Assembly (NCBI GenBank): GCA_017997825.1
Contig: JAGOEH010000003.1
Span: forward strand, 1 to 50,599
DNA length: 50,599 nt
Reading direction: 5' to 3'
DNA from: Candidatus Delongbacteria bacterium
GTDB taxonomy: Bacteria; JAGOEH01
This document shows, in pieces, positions 1 to 8,625 of this stretch (the first letter of the stretch is position 1; the number at the start of each line of letters is the position of its first letter). The position numbers and the translations under genes were made by a program. Under the pieces are notes generated by a model. That model was not told the origin of the DNA and ran no database searches. It saw only the letters and a list, made by a program, of their open reading frames with translations.

Positions 1-1
1 C

Positions 2-352
2 ATCTATCCGGAAGACCAACTCTCTTCACAACCCCAGCGCATGTTCGTTGAGGAATTCATCCGGGAAGCCATCTTTAACAATCTCAGTGAAGAGATTCCC
101 TATTCATCCTATGTCCAACTCAATAGCTTCAGTGAAGCCGATACGGGCAAGGTCGAAATCCAGGCCGATATCTTCATTGAAAAAGAATCCCAAAAAAGAA
201 TCATCATCGGAAAATCGGGGACCATGATTAAAACACTCCGCGAGCAAGCCGCCGAATCAATTCAGAATTTTTTGCAGCGTCCGGTCCAGCTCTCGTTATG
301 GGTTAAAATTGACAAGAACTGGAAAAAAGATGAATCCGATGAAAAGCTGTAA
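2..352 (+). CDS. era: GTPase Era, C-terminal part (5' end outside window)
   Basis: The reading frame is open from base 2 and ends at 352, so only the last 116 residues are present. It begins with the linker motif YPEDQLSSQPQR that precedes the KH domain in Era, followed by FVEEFIREAIF and a KH core with the GxxG loop GKSG in RIIIGKSGTMIK. Era is an essential GTPase that binds the 3' end of 16S rRNA through this KH domain during 30S assembly. The GTPase domain lies upstream of the window. The next gene starts inside its last codons, so the two are probably cotranscribed. Identification is firm. Confidence 0.95.
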   Translation: MYPEDQLSSQPQRMFVEEFIREAIFNNLSEEIPYSSYVQLNSFSEADTGKVEIQADIFIEKESQKRIIIGKSGTMIKTLREQAAESIQNFLQRPVQLSLWVKIDKNWKKDESDEKL

Positions 353-2567
353 TCATCTGCTGTCAATACTGCTGTTGTTATGGAGTTGTAGAATCGGAGC
401 CGGGGAACTTTCCGAATGGATCAGTTACACCGATAAAAGCGGAATCAGCGACCTGATATCGACCCCGGATGCGGTCTATACCGCTACAACCGGCGGACTT
501 TCCATTTACCACCCCGAATCGAGCCGGTTTACTTGGTTCACTAATGCCGACGGTCTTTCCGGGACCTATTTATCCACCTTATCATTTGATGAAGACAACT
601 ATTTATGGATCGGCAGTAATGGAAATTACCTATCACTTCAATCGCCCGACGGCCGATTCCAGACCTTTGATCAATACGACGGGGTCTCGGAAATCATCCA
701 TGCTATCGCCTCCGATTCAGTCTCTCATACCACTTATGTGGCCGGGAACCAAGGCATCGCCATTTTCAGACAACACCAGTTTTATACCCGGATCTCATCC
801 TCGAATGGATTGCAGTTGGATGAGAACCATGATCTTTTGATCACAAGCGATACCTTGTGGGTCTTATCCGACAGCGGGTTATGTTATGCCTCCATCGGTT
901 CAAACCTCAGCAATCCTGCCGTCTGGACCCGTTTAAATCGGATCGGAACCGAACCGATTACTCAGTTCCATCGAATCATCTATTATAACCAAACCTATTA
1001 CCTTCTCCATGATAATCAACTGCTTTCATTCAACTACCAGGAGGGGGAACTGGTTCTAAATTCCATATTCCGTTTTTCTTCCGTCTCCCCCTTTACCGAT
1101 ATTGTGATGATCGGCGATAGCGCCTATCTTACAGCCGGCGACGGATTATATGTTTTTCCGCTTGACGATCCGCTCCGACTCTCACGCCGCGTATCCGAAG
1201 AGCAGTTGACATCTCTGAGTTATGATCCATCTCGCCATTGTCTCTGGCTGGGTTCATTCAAAAATGGACTCTCGGTCTATTATATCCATGAAAACCGCCA
1301 CCAACTCTGTCCAAATCCCAATGGCCCCATTTCGAATATCATCGAGGACATCGATTTTGATTCCGATGGAACGGTAGCCCTGGCATGCGGCTTCGATTAT
1401 TCTGTAACCGGCAAATCCGGCGGCATCTCGTTTCTAAATAACAATCAGTGGCATAACTTTCATCCCCCCGTCAACAATCAGGATTTCCGAAGCGTAGCCT
1501 TTGACAAGCAGAATACATGGTGGTTCGGCTCTTTCGGCAGCGGTTTGGTCAGAGCTCAACGTCTGACCGATTCTATCCATTATTCGGTCTATGACCATAC
1601 CAATTCTCCCCTGAGCGGTCAAACCTCCAGCTATGTTCCTATCCCCCGCATCATCAAGGACCAATACGGTAATATCTGGCTGTCTGATCTCCATATCGGT
1701 CTTTTCATTCCCGTCAATCCGGATCAAAACCAATGGATCTCTTTCGGTGTCGGGGCTCAACTCTATAATATCGAAATCTGGGCGTTAGCGGTTTACTACA
1801 ACGATGTCTGGATGGGAACCCGTAAAGATGGAATCTATCACCTGAATTACGGTCGTTCCATCCTTTCCCCCGATCCTCAATGGAGTGTAATTAATGATGC
1901 CTCTGAGGATGATCTTTACAGTAATCAAATCAATGATATTTCGATCGATCTGCAGGGAAATCCCTGGGTCGGGACTCTCTCCGGCCCCATCTTCCGCTAC
2001 GGCTCAGCCTGGTATTCACCCTGGGAAGATCCCCAGGATATGATCAAGAGCAGAATCAACGCCATTTATGTGGATGAATACAATAATAAATATTATGGGA
2101 CCGATGATAAAGGTCTTCTGGTCGCTATCGGCGACACCCTTCAGTGGTTTTACTTCAACACCACCAATAGCCCGATTCTCAGCAATTCCATCAACCGCAT
2201 CAAAATCCATCCCATCACCAAAGAGATCTATTTGGCCACCGATAAAGGACTCAATGTCATCCGTGATCCTTTTCTGGTTCCCCATGCCACCCAGGACAGT
2301 ATTAAAATCTATCCTAATCCGTTCATGCTGAACTCCTATCGCCACCATCTTGTCAATTTTGAGAATTTGACCCCGTTTAGCACCATCTGTATTTTCACCG
2401 TTGACGGGACCCTGGTCAAAAAACTGACCGCCCTGTCCGGAACCATCGGAAAAATCACCTGGGATGGCCTGGATGATCATCAGAATCCGGTTGCTCCTGG
2501 GCTTTATCTGGTCCAAATCATGGATGCCAATCACCATGTAAAAGGAAAAAAACTGATTATCAAATGA
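330..2567 (+). CDS. secreted beta-propeller protein with FlgD-like/T9SS-type C-terminal domain
   Basis: About 745 residues. I chose ATG 330 because GGAAAAAAG lies just upstream; ATG 339 and TTG 309 are alternatives. A signal peptide follows (hydrophobic stretch LLSILLLLWS). The body contains repeated propeller strands with W/Y-x-G motifs, for example NYLWIGSNG, HCLWLGSFKNGL, TWWFGSFGSGL, DVWMGTRKDGI and NPWVGTLSG, matching the two-component-regulator-propeller (Reg_prop) type. The last ~90 residues start with IYPNPF and continue into an Ig-like fold ending in VAPGLYLVQI and KGKKLIIK, as in FlgD-Ig or type-IX-secretion sorting domains. It is therefore likely exported and either surface-anchored or released. 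No kinase domain is fused. The gene overlaps era by 23 bases and the next gene by 4. Its ligand is unknown. Confidence 0.8.
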   Translation: MNPMKSCNHLLSILLLLWSCRIGAGELSEWISYTDKSGISDLISTPDAVYTATTGGLSIYHPESSRFTWFTNADGLSGTYLSTLSFDEDNYLWIGSNGNYLSLQSPDGRFQTFDQYDGVSEIIHAIASDSVSHTTYVAGNQGIAIFRQHQFYTRISSSNGLQLDENHDLLITSDTLWVLSDSGLCYASIGSNLSNPAVWTRLNRIGTEPITQFHRIIYYNQTYYLLHDNQLLSFNYQEGELVLNSIFRFSSVSPFTDIVMIGDSAYLTAGDGLYVFPLDDPLRLSRRVSEEQLTSLSYDPSRHCLWLGSFKNGLSVYYIHENRHQLCPNPNGPISNIIEDIDFDSDGTVALACGFDYSVTGKSGGISFLNNNQWHNFHPPVNNQDFRSVAFDKQNTWWFGSFGSGLVRAQRLTDSIHYSVYDHTNSPLSGQTSSYVPIPRIIKDQYGNIWLSDLHIGLFIPVNPDQNQWISFGVGAQLYNIEIWALAVYYNDVWMGTRKDGIYHLNYGRSILSPDPQWSVINDASEDDLYSNQINDISIDLQGNPWVGTLSGPIFRYGSAWYSPWEDPQDMIKSRINAIYVDEYNNKYYGTDDKGLLVAIGDTLQWFYFNTTNSPILSNSINRIKIHPITKEIYLATDKGLNVIRDPFLVPHATQDSIKIYPNPFMLNSYRHHLVNFENLTPFSTICIFTVDGTLVKKLTALSGTIGKITWDGLDDHQNPVAPGLYLVQIMDANHHVKGKKLIIK

Positions 2568-4231
2568 TCCGGTTCATTTCCCATGATCCTGTTTCCGACG
2601 ATGATTTCGATATTATCTTCAATCACCCGACGGAAATTCAACATCAGATCCGACTGCTTTGTGAAAATAGTGTTCCGATCGATAGTTATGTTTTGCATGA
2701 ACTCCCGGACAAAAAATTCAGTAAAGAAAATCTGTTTACCTTCTTCTACCAGGCCAACCCGGACTATTTTAGCTGTGAGGTTTTTAATCCCCCTGAAACC
2801 GGCCAGGAGATTGTCAGGGTAATCCGTGACATCGATTTTCGCCGAGCCAATGGCGAAACAGTTGAAATGAAGGCCTTTTTTCAGTTTATTTATGAATACC
2901 TCGAGATTCGTTATATCTTTTTTTCGCCGGTTCTGGGTATCGATACCATACTACACCATAACCAATCTCTGCTATCCATTCGATTCGCTTATCCGTTACG
3001 GATCAAAAAATTCGACAAACGAAATGACTATCGGTTAAAACTCTCTCCCGATCATCCGGTCGTCCTGAATTACCCGGGCTATTTTGAAGTTCCGCTGATC
3101 GATTTCTCAAGCGGCGGATTGGCGATTCCGAATCAACTTTATCAATCGGCTCAAATCGGCGATTTAGTCGATTTTTATCTATCTTTGCCACGAATACAGG
3201 AACGGATCCTGTTACGGGGAGAAATCCGTCACCTCAGTGCAACCCGGGTCGGTCTCCGTTATCTCCCCTTTGCAAGCAGCAAAGGGGAAATTACAGTTTA
3301 TAAACGTAAAATTCTGATCATCCAGCAATTCATCGAGAATGAAGCCGCCCGACAACATCGAAAGCGGCAGATGCAAAAGCCCAGACCTGAAATAGATCAA
3401 ACGGCCAATCTCCCCACCCCAACCGAAGAATCCGCTCCATTATTGGATAAACCTACCCTATTGATCATTGATAATGATCCCGGCACCCTCTACAATTTCC
3501 TCAACCTTAAGTATCAATTGATCAGAACACCCTATTTCAGAGCCGAGACGATTCATAAATTGAACCGCATCCATCTCATCCTGTTTAATCCGGATTACAG
3601 CAACTTCATCACAATCGCTTCCTTCCTGAAAAACAGTCCGATCGCGGCCATGACTCCGGTCATTGTTATGACTCAGCATTATACGCGGGATAACATCCTC
3701 AATATCAAGCGAACTCTCGATTTCAAAAAAATTCTGCGTATCCCGTTTCAGGCCTCTCAATTAATCTCATCGATCGAAACACTCCTGCAGATTTTTCCTC
3801 TGCAGACACCCCTAAGCAACGAATTTTCAAAGCTGAAGCTTTTATCCTGCAAATTTCTGTTTGTATCCAACATTCCCATCATAACCTACGGACTATCCCG
3901 GATCATGCGCCAGGCCGGCTTCCTCAAAACCGCCACCGTCAATGATAGTGGAAAATTGATGAATTCCCTCGCCACCTTTCGGCCGGACATCATGATCATC
4001 GACAGCGCGATGAATGAAATCAATCCATTCCGGCTATCGCCCATTCTCAAGCGGAATCCATCCTACAAACGCATCAAAATTATCATTCTACTTACCCAGC
4101 CGACCCCTGACTATATTGAAAAGGTTAAACTCCACCAGATCGACCGCTTCATTTTTTACCCCTGTCGGGGGGATGATCTGCTCGATTTAATCAAATCGCT
4201 CGAATTTGAGATGGTAAAACCAATTCCATGA
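2564..4231 (+). CDS. PilZ domain protein with two degenerate receiver domains
   Basis: 555 residues. Residues 1-145 resemble the N-terminal domain of YcgR-type proteins. A PilZ domain follows, with the c-di-GMP-binding RxxxR at R153-R157 (RNDYR) and DxSxxG at D180-G185 (DFSSGG). A charged linker (about 255-295) leads to two receiver-like folds. The first (about 297-412) has LLIIDND but reads ILFNPDY where the phospho-acceptor Asp is expected, and has Arg in place of the conserved Lys. The second (about 425-550) keeps an Asp in IMIIDSAM but lacks the acidic pair and the Lys. They look like pseudo-receivers, so c-di-GMP is probably the input. ATGA overlaps on both sides tie it to the propeller gene and cheR. 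A role coupling c-di-GMP to taxis or motility is inference. Confidence 0.75.
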   Translation: MIRFISHDPVSDDDFDIIFNHPTEIQHQIRLLCENSVPIDSYVLHELPDKKFSKENLFTFFYQANPDYFSCEVFNPPETGQEIVRVIRDIDFRRANGETVEMKAFFQFIYEYLEIRYIFFSPVLGIDTILHHNQSLLSIRFAYPLRIKKFDKRNDYRLKLSPDHPVVLNYPGYFEVPLIDFSSGGLAIPNQLYQSAQIGDLVDFYLSLPRIQERILLRGEIRHLSATRVGLRYLPFASSKGEITVYKRKILIIQQFIENEAARQHRKRQMQKPRPEIDQTANLPTPTEESAPLLDKPTLLIIDNDPGTLYNFLNLKYQLIRTPYFRAETIHKLNRIHLILFNPDYSNFITIASFLKNSPIAAMTPVIVMTQHYTRDNILNIKRTLDFKKILRIPFQASQLISSIETLLQIFPLQTPLSNEFSKLKLLSCKFLFVSNIPIITYGLSRIMRQAGFLKTATVNDSGKLMNSLATFRPDIMIIDSAMNEINPFRLSPILKRNPSYKRIKIIILLTQPTPDYIEKVKLHQIDRFIFYPCRGDDLLDLIKSLEFEMVKPIP

Positions 4232-5097
4232 GGTCATCATCGATGGTAACCAAGGGCAAGGATTCCTCATCTGCTCCTTTTGTTGACATTTCGCCTCAGG
4301 AGTTTCATGCGATTGCCGATTTGGTCTATCAAACCTTCGGGATTCATCTGACTGATCAAAAAATCACCTTGGTCAAAGGGCGTCTGCAAACACTACTCAA
4401 AGAAATGAATATGATTTCATTCAAGCAGTACTATGATTATGTTGTTCAGGATCGTACCGATCGAGCTTTGATTGAACTGATCAATTTACTGACTACCAAC
4501 CATACCTATTTTAACCGAGAGAGAGAGCACTTTGATTTTATTACCCGCTCTTTTTTACCCCGCATAGAATCCGAAACCCTCCATGACCGGGATATCAGAA
4601 TCTGGAGCGCCGGCTGTTCTTCCGGCGAAGAACCCTATATGCTGGTTATTCTCATGATGGAATTTTTCGGTGAATCCTATCATAAATGGAAATGCGGGGT
4701 TCTAGCCACTGACATATCGGATCGGGTCATTCGACTGGCGAGAAGCGGAATCTATCCGGAAGAACGCTTGAAGGAATTACCCAATCCGATCCGGCTCAAA
4801 TACTTCCACCCCATGTCAAACCGTCAATGGCAGGTCAACGATCCGGTAAGAAACGAAGTGACTTACCGCCGTTTTAATCTTATGAATTCGGTCTTTCCAT
4901 TCAAGAAGGGATTTCATGCTATTTTTTGCCGGAATGTCATGATCTATTTCGATCTACCGACCCGAACCCGTCTGATTGAACGGTTCTATCATCATCTGGT
5001 TCCCGGCGGGTACTTGTTTATCGGCCATTCGGAAACACTCGGACGTGACCATCACTATTTCAAATACATCCAACCTGCCTTATATCAGCGGCTTTAA
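4228..5097 (+). CDS. cheR: chemotaxis protein methyltransferase CheR
   Basis: 289 residues, the normal CheR length. It methylates glutamates on chemoreceptors using S-adenosylmethionine. The N-terminal all-helical domain carries LVKGRLQTLL; the Rossmann domain shows the motifs LTTNHTYFNRE, IRIWSAGCSSGEEPYM (SAM-binding loop), LATDISDRVIRLAR, FHAIFCRNVMIYFD and GGYLFIGHSETL. There is no C-terminal NWETF-docking TPR extension. ATG 4228 overlaps the preceding stop (ATGA); ATG 4243 is a possible alternative start. cheB follows after 26 bases, so the adaptation enzymes form a pair. No receptor gene is present in the window. Confidence 0.96.
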   Translation: MRSSSMVTKGKDSSSAPFVDISPQEFHAIADLVYQTFGIHLTDQKITLVKGRLQTLLKEMNMISFKQYYDYVVQDRTDRALIELINLLTTNHTYFNREREHFDFITRSFLPRIESETLHDRDIRIWSAGCSSGEEPYMLVILMMEFFGESYHKWKCGVLATDISDRVIRLARSGIYPEERLKELPNPIRLKYFHPMSNRQWQVNDPVRNEVTYRRFNLMNSVFPFKKGFHAIFCRNVMIYFDLPTRTRLIERFYHHLVPGGYLFIGHSETLGRDHHYFKYIQPALYQRL

Positions 5098-5123
5098 CTC
5101 TTTCAACCAAGGCATCGATTATA

Positions 5124-6170
5124 ATGAAAAAAATCAGAGTGCTGGTCGTCGATGATTCGGCTCTTGTCCGTGAGATTTTGACTCACGGCTTGGTCCAGGA
5201 TCCCGGGATTGAAGTGGTCGGCTCGGCTCCCGATGTTTTTGTAGCACGGGATAAAATTGTTGAGCTGGAACCGGATGTGATCACGCTTGATATCGAAATG
5301 CCGAAAATGGACGGAGTGGAATTTTTGCGGCGGCTAATGCCGCAATATCCGTTGCCGGTAGTCATTGTCAGTTCATTGAGTCAACGGGGAAAAAAGATTA
5401 CCGTTGAGGCCTTGGAGGCAGGAGCGGTAGATTTCGTCAGCAAACCCACCAGCAATATTGCCGACGGTCTCACCCGGATGATGCAGGAACTACAGACCAA
5501 AATCAAAATTGCCTCCACCGCTAATGTTTCCCACTGGAAATTCAAGCGTCACCCCCCAACCGAACTCCGGACGACCGGATCGTTAGCCGAGTCTACCGAC
5601 AAAGTAATTGCGATTGGGGCCTCCACTGGCGGAACGGAGGCAATTATCAAGGTTGTCGAACAATTTCCCCGAAATGCCCCGGGTGTGGTCATCGTCCAGC
5701 ATATGCCGCCCGGTTTTACCACCATGTATGCCGACCGGTTGAACCAGCTCTGCAAAATGGAAGTCAAGGAAGCCATCAATGGAGATCGGGTCATGCAAGG
5801 ACAGATTCTGCTGGCTCCCGGCGACTACCACCTGAAAGTGGTCCGTTCCGGAGGTATCTATAAGGTCCGCTGTACCCAGGAAGAAAAATTGAACGGGCAC
5901 CGCCCCTCTGTTGATGCCCTCTTTAATTCGGTGGCGGAACAAGTCGGAAACAACGCCATTGGGATCATCCTCACCGGAATGGGTAACGACGGGGCTCAGG
6001 GACTTCGTTCGATGCGATTGGCCGGATCCTTCAATATCGCCCAGGATGAAGCCACCTCGGTCGTTTTCGGCATGCCTAAAACCGCCGTCGAATTGGGTGC
6101 CGCTCACCGCATTGTCCCAGTGGACCAGATTGCGTTTTGCGTATTGGATTTTCTGACACGAACCCCCTAA
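5124..6170 (+). CDS. cheB: chemotaxis response regulator protein-glutamate methylesterase CheB
   Basis: 348 residues. The N-terminal receiver domain has the acidic pair VDDSA, the phospho-acceptor in VITLDIEMPKMDG and the Lys in FVSKPTS. The C-terminal methylesterase domain has all three catalytic residues in the expected motifs: Ser in IGASTGGTEAI, His in VIVQHMPPGFT and Asp in ILTGMGNDGAQG. It removes methyl groups from, and deamidates, chemoreceptors, opposing CheR. It lies directly downstream of cheR; no strong ribosome binding site is visible before ATG 5124, so translation may depend partly on cheR. Confidence 0.97.
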   Translation: MKKIRVLVVDDSALVREILTHGLVQDPGIEVVGSAPDVFVARDKIVELEPDVITLDIEMPKMDGVEFLRRLMPQYPLPVVIVSSLSQRGKKITVEALEAGAVDFVSKPTSNIADGLTRMMQELQTKIKIASTANVSHWKFKRHPPTELRTTGSLAESTDKVIAIGASTGGTEAIIKVVEQFPRNAPGVVIVQHMPPGFTTMYADRLNQLCKMEVKEAINGDRVMQGQILLAPGDYHLKVVRSGGIYKVRCTQEEKLNGHRPSVDALFNSVAEQVGNNAIGIILTGMGNDGAQGLRSMRLAGSFNIAQDEATSVVFGMPKTAVELGAAHRIVPVDQIAFCVLDFLTRTP

Positions 6171-6190
6171 TCTCAACAGGATATGCTATC

Positions 6191-7180
6191 ATGAAAATTA
6201 TCGTGATTGGAGACGGTGGTTGGGGAACCGCATTCTCTTTGGTGTTGTGTGATTCTTTGCATGAGGTAACCCTCTGGAGCAGCTTTCCGGACTATGCCCA
6301 GCAGATGGCTGACACCCGGACGAATCCCAAATTTCTGCCCAATGTTTCCATTCCGGAATCGATCCGTATTCTTCATCGGAATAGCCCGGTTACCTGGTCC
6401 GATTACGATTTGATCATCAACGCCGTTCCCACTCAATTTGTCAGACCCATATTTTCCGAATTGGCATTCGTCCTGCCCGCGGATATTCCTATCGTCAGTT
6501 TATCCAAAGGCTTGGAAATTTCGACCGGGCAACGGGTATCGGTTATCCTTCAAACTCTCTTTCCGGGTCGCCCCATTCTGGTTCTGTCGGGGCCATCTCA
6601 TGCTGAAGAGGTTGCCCGTAAACTGCCCACCGCTATCACGCTGGCCGGAGAGGATCACGAACTGGTCAAGGAACTACAGTCCCGGCTCAGTACTGAATAC
6701 TTCAGGGTTTACAGCAATCATGATGTCATCGGCGTGGAACTCGGGGGTGCCATAAAAAATGTGATCAGCCTGGCCGCTGGAATGGTCGACGGCCTCGGAT
6801 TCGGAGATAATACCAAATCCGCCCTCATTACCCGCGGATTGGCAGAGATCATCCGGTTGGGGGTAATTTTGGGAGCGGAACGGGATACTTTTTATGGATT
6901 GAGCGGGTTGGGGGATCTGATCACTACCTCGGTCAGCCATCATGGCCGGAACTGGTGGTGCGGGTATCAGATCGGACAGGGCAAAACCCTACCCCAGATC
7001 GAGAAGGAAACCGGGAAGGTCATCGAGGGCGTCTACACGGTGCTGGCCGTTCAAGCCATGCAGCATCAACACCACCTCGAAATGCCGATTACTCAGCAGG
7101 TTTATCAGGTCATCTATCAGGACAAATCACCCCGGACCGCGCTATTGGAATTGATGCGCCGCTCCAGTAAATCAGAGTAA
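6191..7180 (+). CDS. gpsA: glycerol-3-phosphate dehydrogenase [NAD(P)+]
   Basis: 329 residues. It reduces dihydroxyacetone phosphate to sn-glycerol-3-phosphate, the precursor of membrane phospholipids. The Rossmann motif is IGDGGWGTAF (family GxGxWGTA), followed by VLSGPSHAEEV, the catalytic-Lys region KNVISLAAGMVDGLGFGDNTKSALITRGL (quoted in part: KNVISLAAG) and FYGLSGLGDLITT. I chose ATG 6191, because MKIIVIGDGGWG is the family N-terminus and an AGG lies 10 bases upstream; a longer upstream reading would overlap cheB. It is the last gene of the first plus-strand operon and converges with the radical SAM gene, overlapping it by 9 bases. Confidence 0.96.
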   Translation: MKIIVIGDGGWGTAFSLVLCDSLHEVTLWSSFPDYAQQMADTRTNPKFLPNVSIPESIRILHRNSPVTWSDYDLIINAVPTQFVRPIFSELAFVLPADIPIVSLSKGLEISTGQRVSVILQTLFPGRPILVLSGPSHAEEVARKLPTAITLAGEDHELVKELQSRLSTEYFRVYSNHDVIGVELGGAIKNVISLAAGMVDGLGFGDNTKSALITRGLAEIIRLGVILGAERDTFYGLSGLGDLITTSVSHHGRNWWCGYQIGQGKTLPQIEKETGKVIEGVYTVLAVQAMQHQHHLEMPITQQVYQVIYQDKSPRTALLELMRRSSKSE

Positions 7181-8110
7181 GCCTCCCGTTTTCCAGCTGC
7201 CAAATTTCGGAATATAGCATGTATCGGATGAGTCCAATTCCTGTGTAAAACCGTCAAATTTATCCAATTCCTGCAGCCGGTCGACGACCCTTTGGTATTC
7301 CTCCCGGGTTATCTTTCGGTTAAGTTCTGGATAATCCGCCACCCCCGCCATCGGGGTATACTGCGCCATCAGGCTGATCATCACCTCATCCGCCAGGTGG
7401 CCGGATAAAATCCCCATCGCATCAAGCGAATTAGTCACATAATGGGGTAGAACCAGATGACGGATCAGGGTTCCTCTGACCATCAACCCATCGTCATCCA
7501 TCATCGGGGCCCCGGTCTGACGAACCATCTCGCAGATGGCCAGTAGGGCTTTATCCGGATAATTCCTGATTCCAGATAAACGCTGACCCAAATCCGGATC
7601 CGCATATTTATAATCCGGTAAATAGATATCGACCCGCTGATCTAAATGCACCAAAGCCGATACCTCTTCATACGCATTGCTGTTATAGACGATCCTGGCA
7701 CTGTCGCCGAATCGCTCCGGCCGTTTGAGAAGAGCGGCAATCAGGGGAAGATAGGGAGTCGGGGAAACGAAATTAATAAATCGGCATTGCCGCTGAATTA
7801 GTTCACCGATGATCTCAGCCAAGCGATCGATCGAAACAAAATAACCGTCTCCATGCTGACTGATGGCATGATTTTGGCAAAACCGACATCGTAAATTGCA
7901 GTGACTGAAAAAAATATTACCGGAGCCATGCTCTCCGGTGATGATGGGTTCCTCAAAAAAGAAGGGCTGATACAGATTGATTTTGACATAGGGTTTTCGG
8001 TTTTTGTAACGGATCGGAGCTTGACAGAATCCCAACTCCCGAAAACGGTTAACGCCGCATTGATGAGGACAGATCCGGCAATCGCGCCACAAGTCATACA
8101 GATCGGACAT
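7172..8110 (-). CDS. radical SAM protein, PflA-like (COG1313 type)
   Basis: 312 residues. The radical SAM cluster motif CxxxCxxC is present as CNLRCRFC, preceded by a GEHGSGNIFFS segment. An N-terminal cysteine motif (CRICPHQCGVNR, with a further Cys in GFCQAP) precedes the SAM domain. This is the layout of the COG1313 'putative pyruvate-formate-lyase-activating enzyme' family. That family's substrate is generally unknown, and no formate acetyltransferase or other glycyl-radical enzyme is nearby, so I do not call it pflA. It is translationally coupled to the upstream cyclic-nucleotide-binding gene (TGATG junction at 8110). Confidence 0.85.
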   Translation of the reverse strand: MSDLYDLWRDCRICPHQCGVNRFRELGFCQAPIRYKNRKPYVKINLYQPFFFEEPIITGEHGSGNIFFSHCNLRCRFCQNHAISQHGDGYFVSIDRLAEIIGELIQRQCRFINFVSPTPYLPLIAALLKRPERFGDSARIVYNSNAYEEVSALVHLDQRVDIYLPDYKYADPDLGQRLSGIRNYPDKALLAICEMVRQTGAPMMDDDGLMVRGTLIRHLVLPHYVTNSLDAMGILSGHLADEVMISLMAQYTPMAGVADYPELNRKITREEYQRVVDRLQELDKFDGFTQELDSSDTCYIPKFGSWKTGGLL

Positions 8111-8625
8111 CAGGTATTCCCTTCCACTTCACTGACCAGCGCATTGAACAGCGTAATCACATCCTCATCCGTCTTGCGGAGTCGTTCGGCCAGAATTTTT
8201 GCAATCTCACGATAAATCATCATTCCCAAATATGGATCGATGTGGCAGAGCTGTTCAAAATCCCGGCGTCGCAGCTCCAGGAAACTCGAATCCTCTTCAC
8301 ACACGACGCTCGCTGTCCTTCGGGAATTCTGCAGCAGACATATTTCCCCGAAAAAACCATGGTCTTTCTCTTCCAAAATAATGACCGTATAGGCATCCTG
8401 ATCACTGGTATGCTTGACTATCCTGACGCGCCCCGAAAGAACAATAAACAGAGAATCCCCCACAGCCCCTTCTTCGATAACCGTTTCTCCGCTCCGATAG
8501 TGGCGCAGATTTAATAACGGGAGAATACGCTCCAGCCGGGAAAGATCATCGGCCATAAAGCCGAATATTCTCATCCCGATCAGGCATTGCACAATATCCG
8601 CACGATGCTCAACCATGGCCACCAT
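8110..8625 (-). CDS. free-standing cyclic-nucleotide-binding domain protein
   Basis: 171 residues. The core is a Crp-type cNMP-binding beta-roll: YRSGETVIEEGAVGDSLFIVLSGRVRI at the start, then FFGEICLLQNSRRTASVVCEE, which matches the phosphate-binding-cassette region (FGExxLL...RRTAS). A short helical tail follows. There is no DNA-binding helix-turn-helix, so it is not a Crp/Fnr transcription factor. The gene overlaps the end of the K+ channel gene by 17 bases and the start of the radical SAM gene by 1. The tight overlap suggests it may act as a detached regulatory subunit of the channel, which is inference. ATG 8616 is an alternative start. Confidence 0.85.
   Translation of the reverse strand: MVAMVEHRADIVQCLIGMRIFGFMADDLSRLERILPLLNLRHYRSGETVIEEGAVGDSLFIVLSGRVRIVKHTSDQDAYTVIILEEKDHGFFGEICLLQNSRRTASVVCEEDSSFLELRRRDFEQLCHIDPYLGMMIYREIAKILAERLRKTDEDVITLFNALVSEVEGNT

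Noticed and set aside
2016-2537. 173-codon minus-strand frame
   Set aside because: Antisense to the propeller/FlgD-like gene; no start signals.
5583-6176. 197-codon minus-strand frame
   Set aside because: Antisense to the CheB methylesterase domain, which has every catalytic motif; shadow frame.
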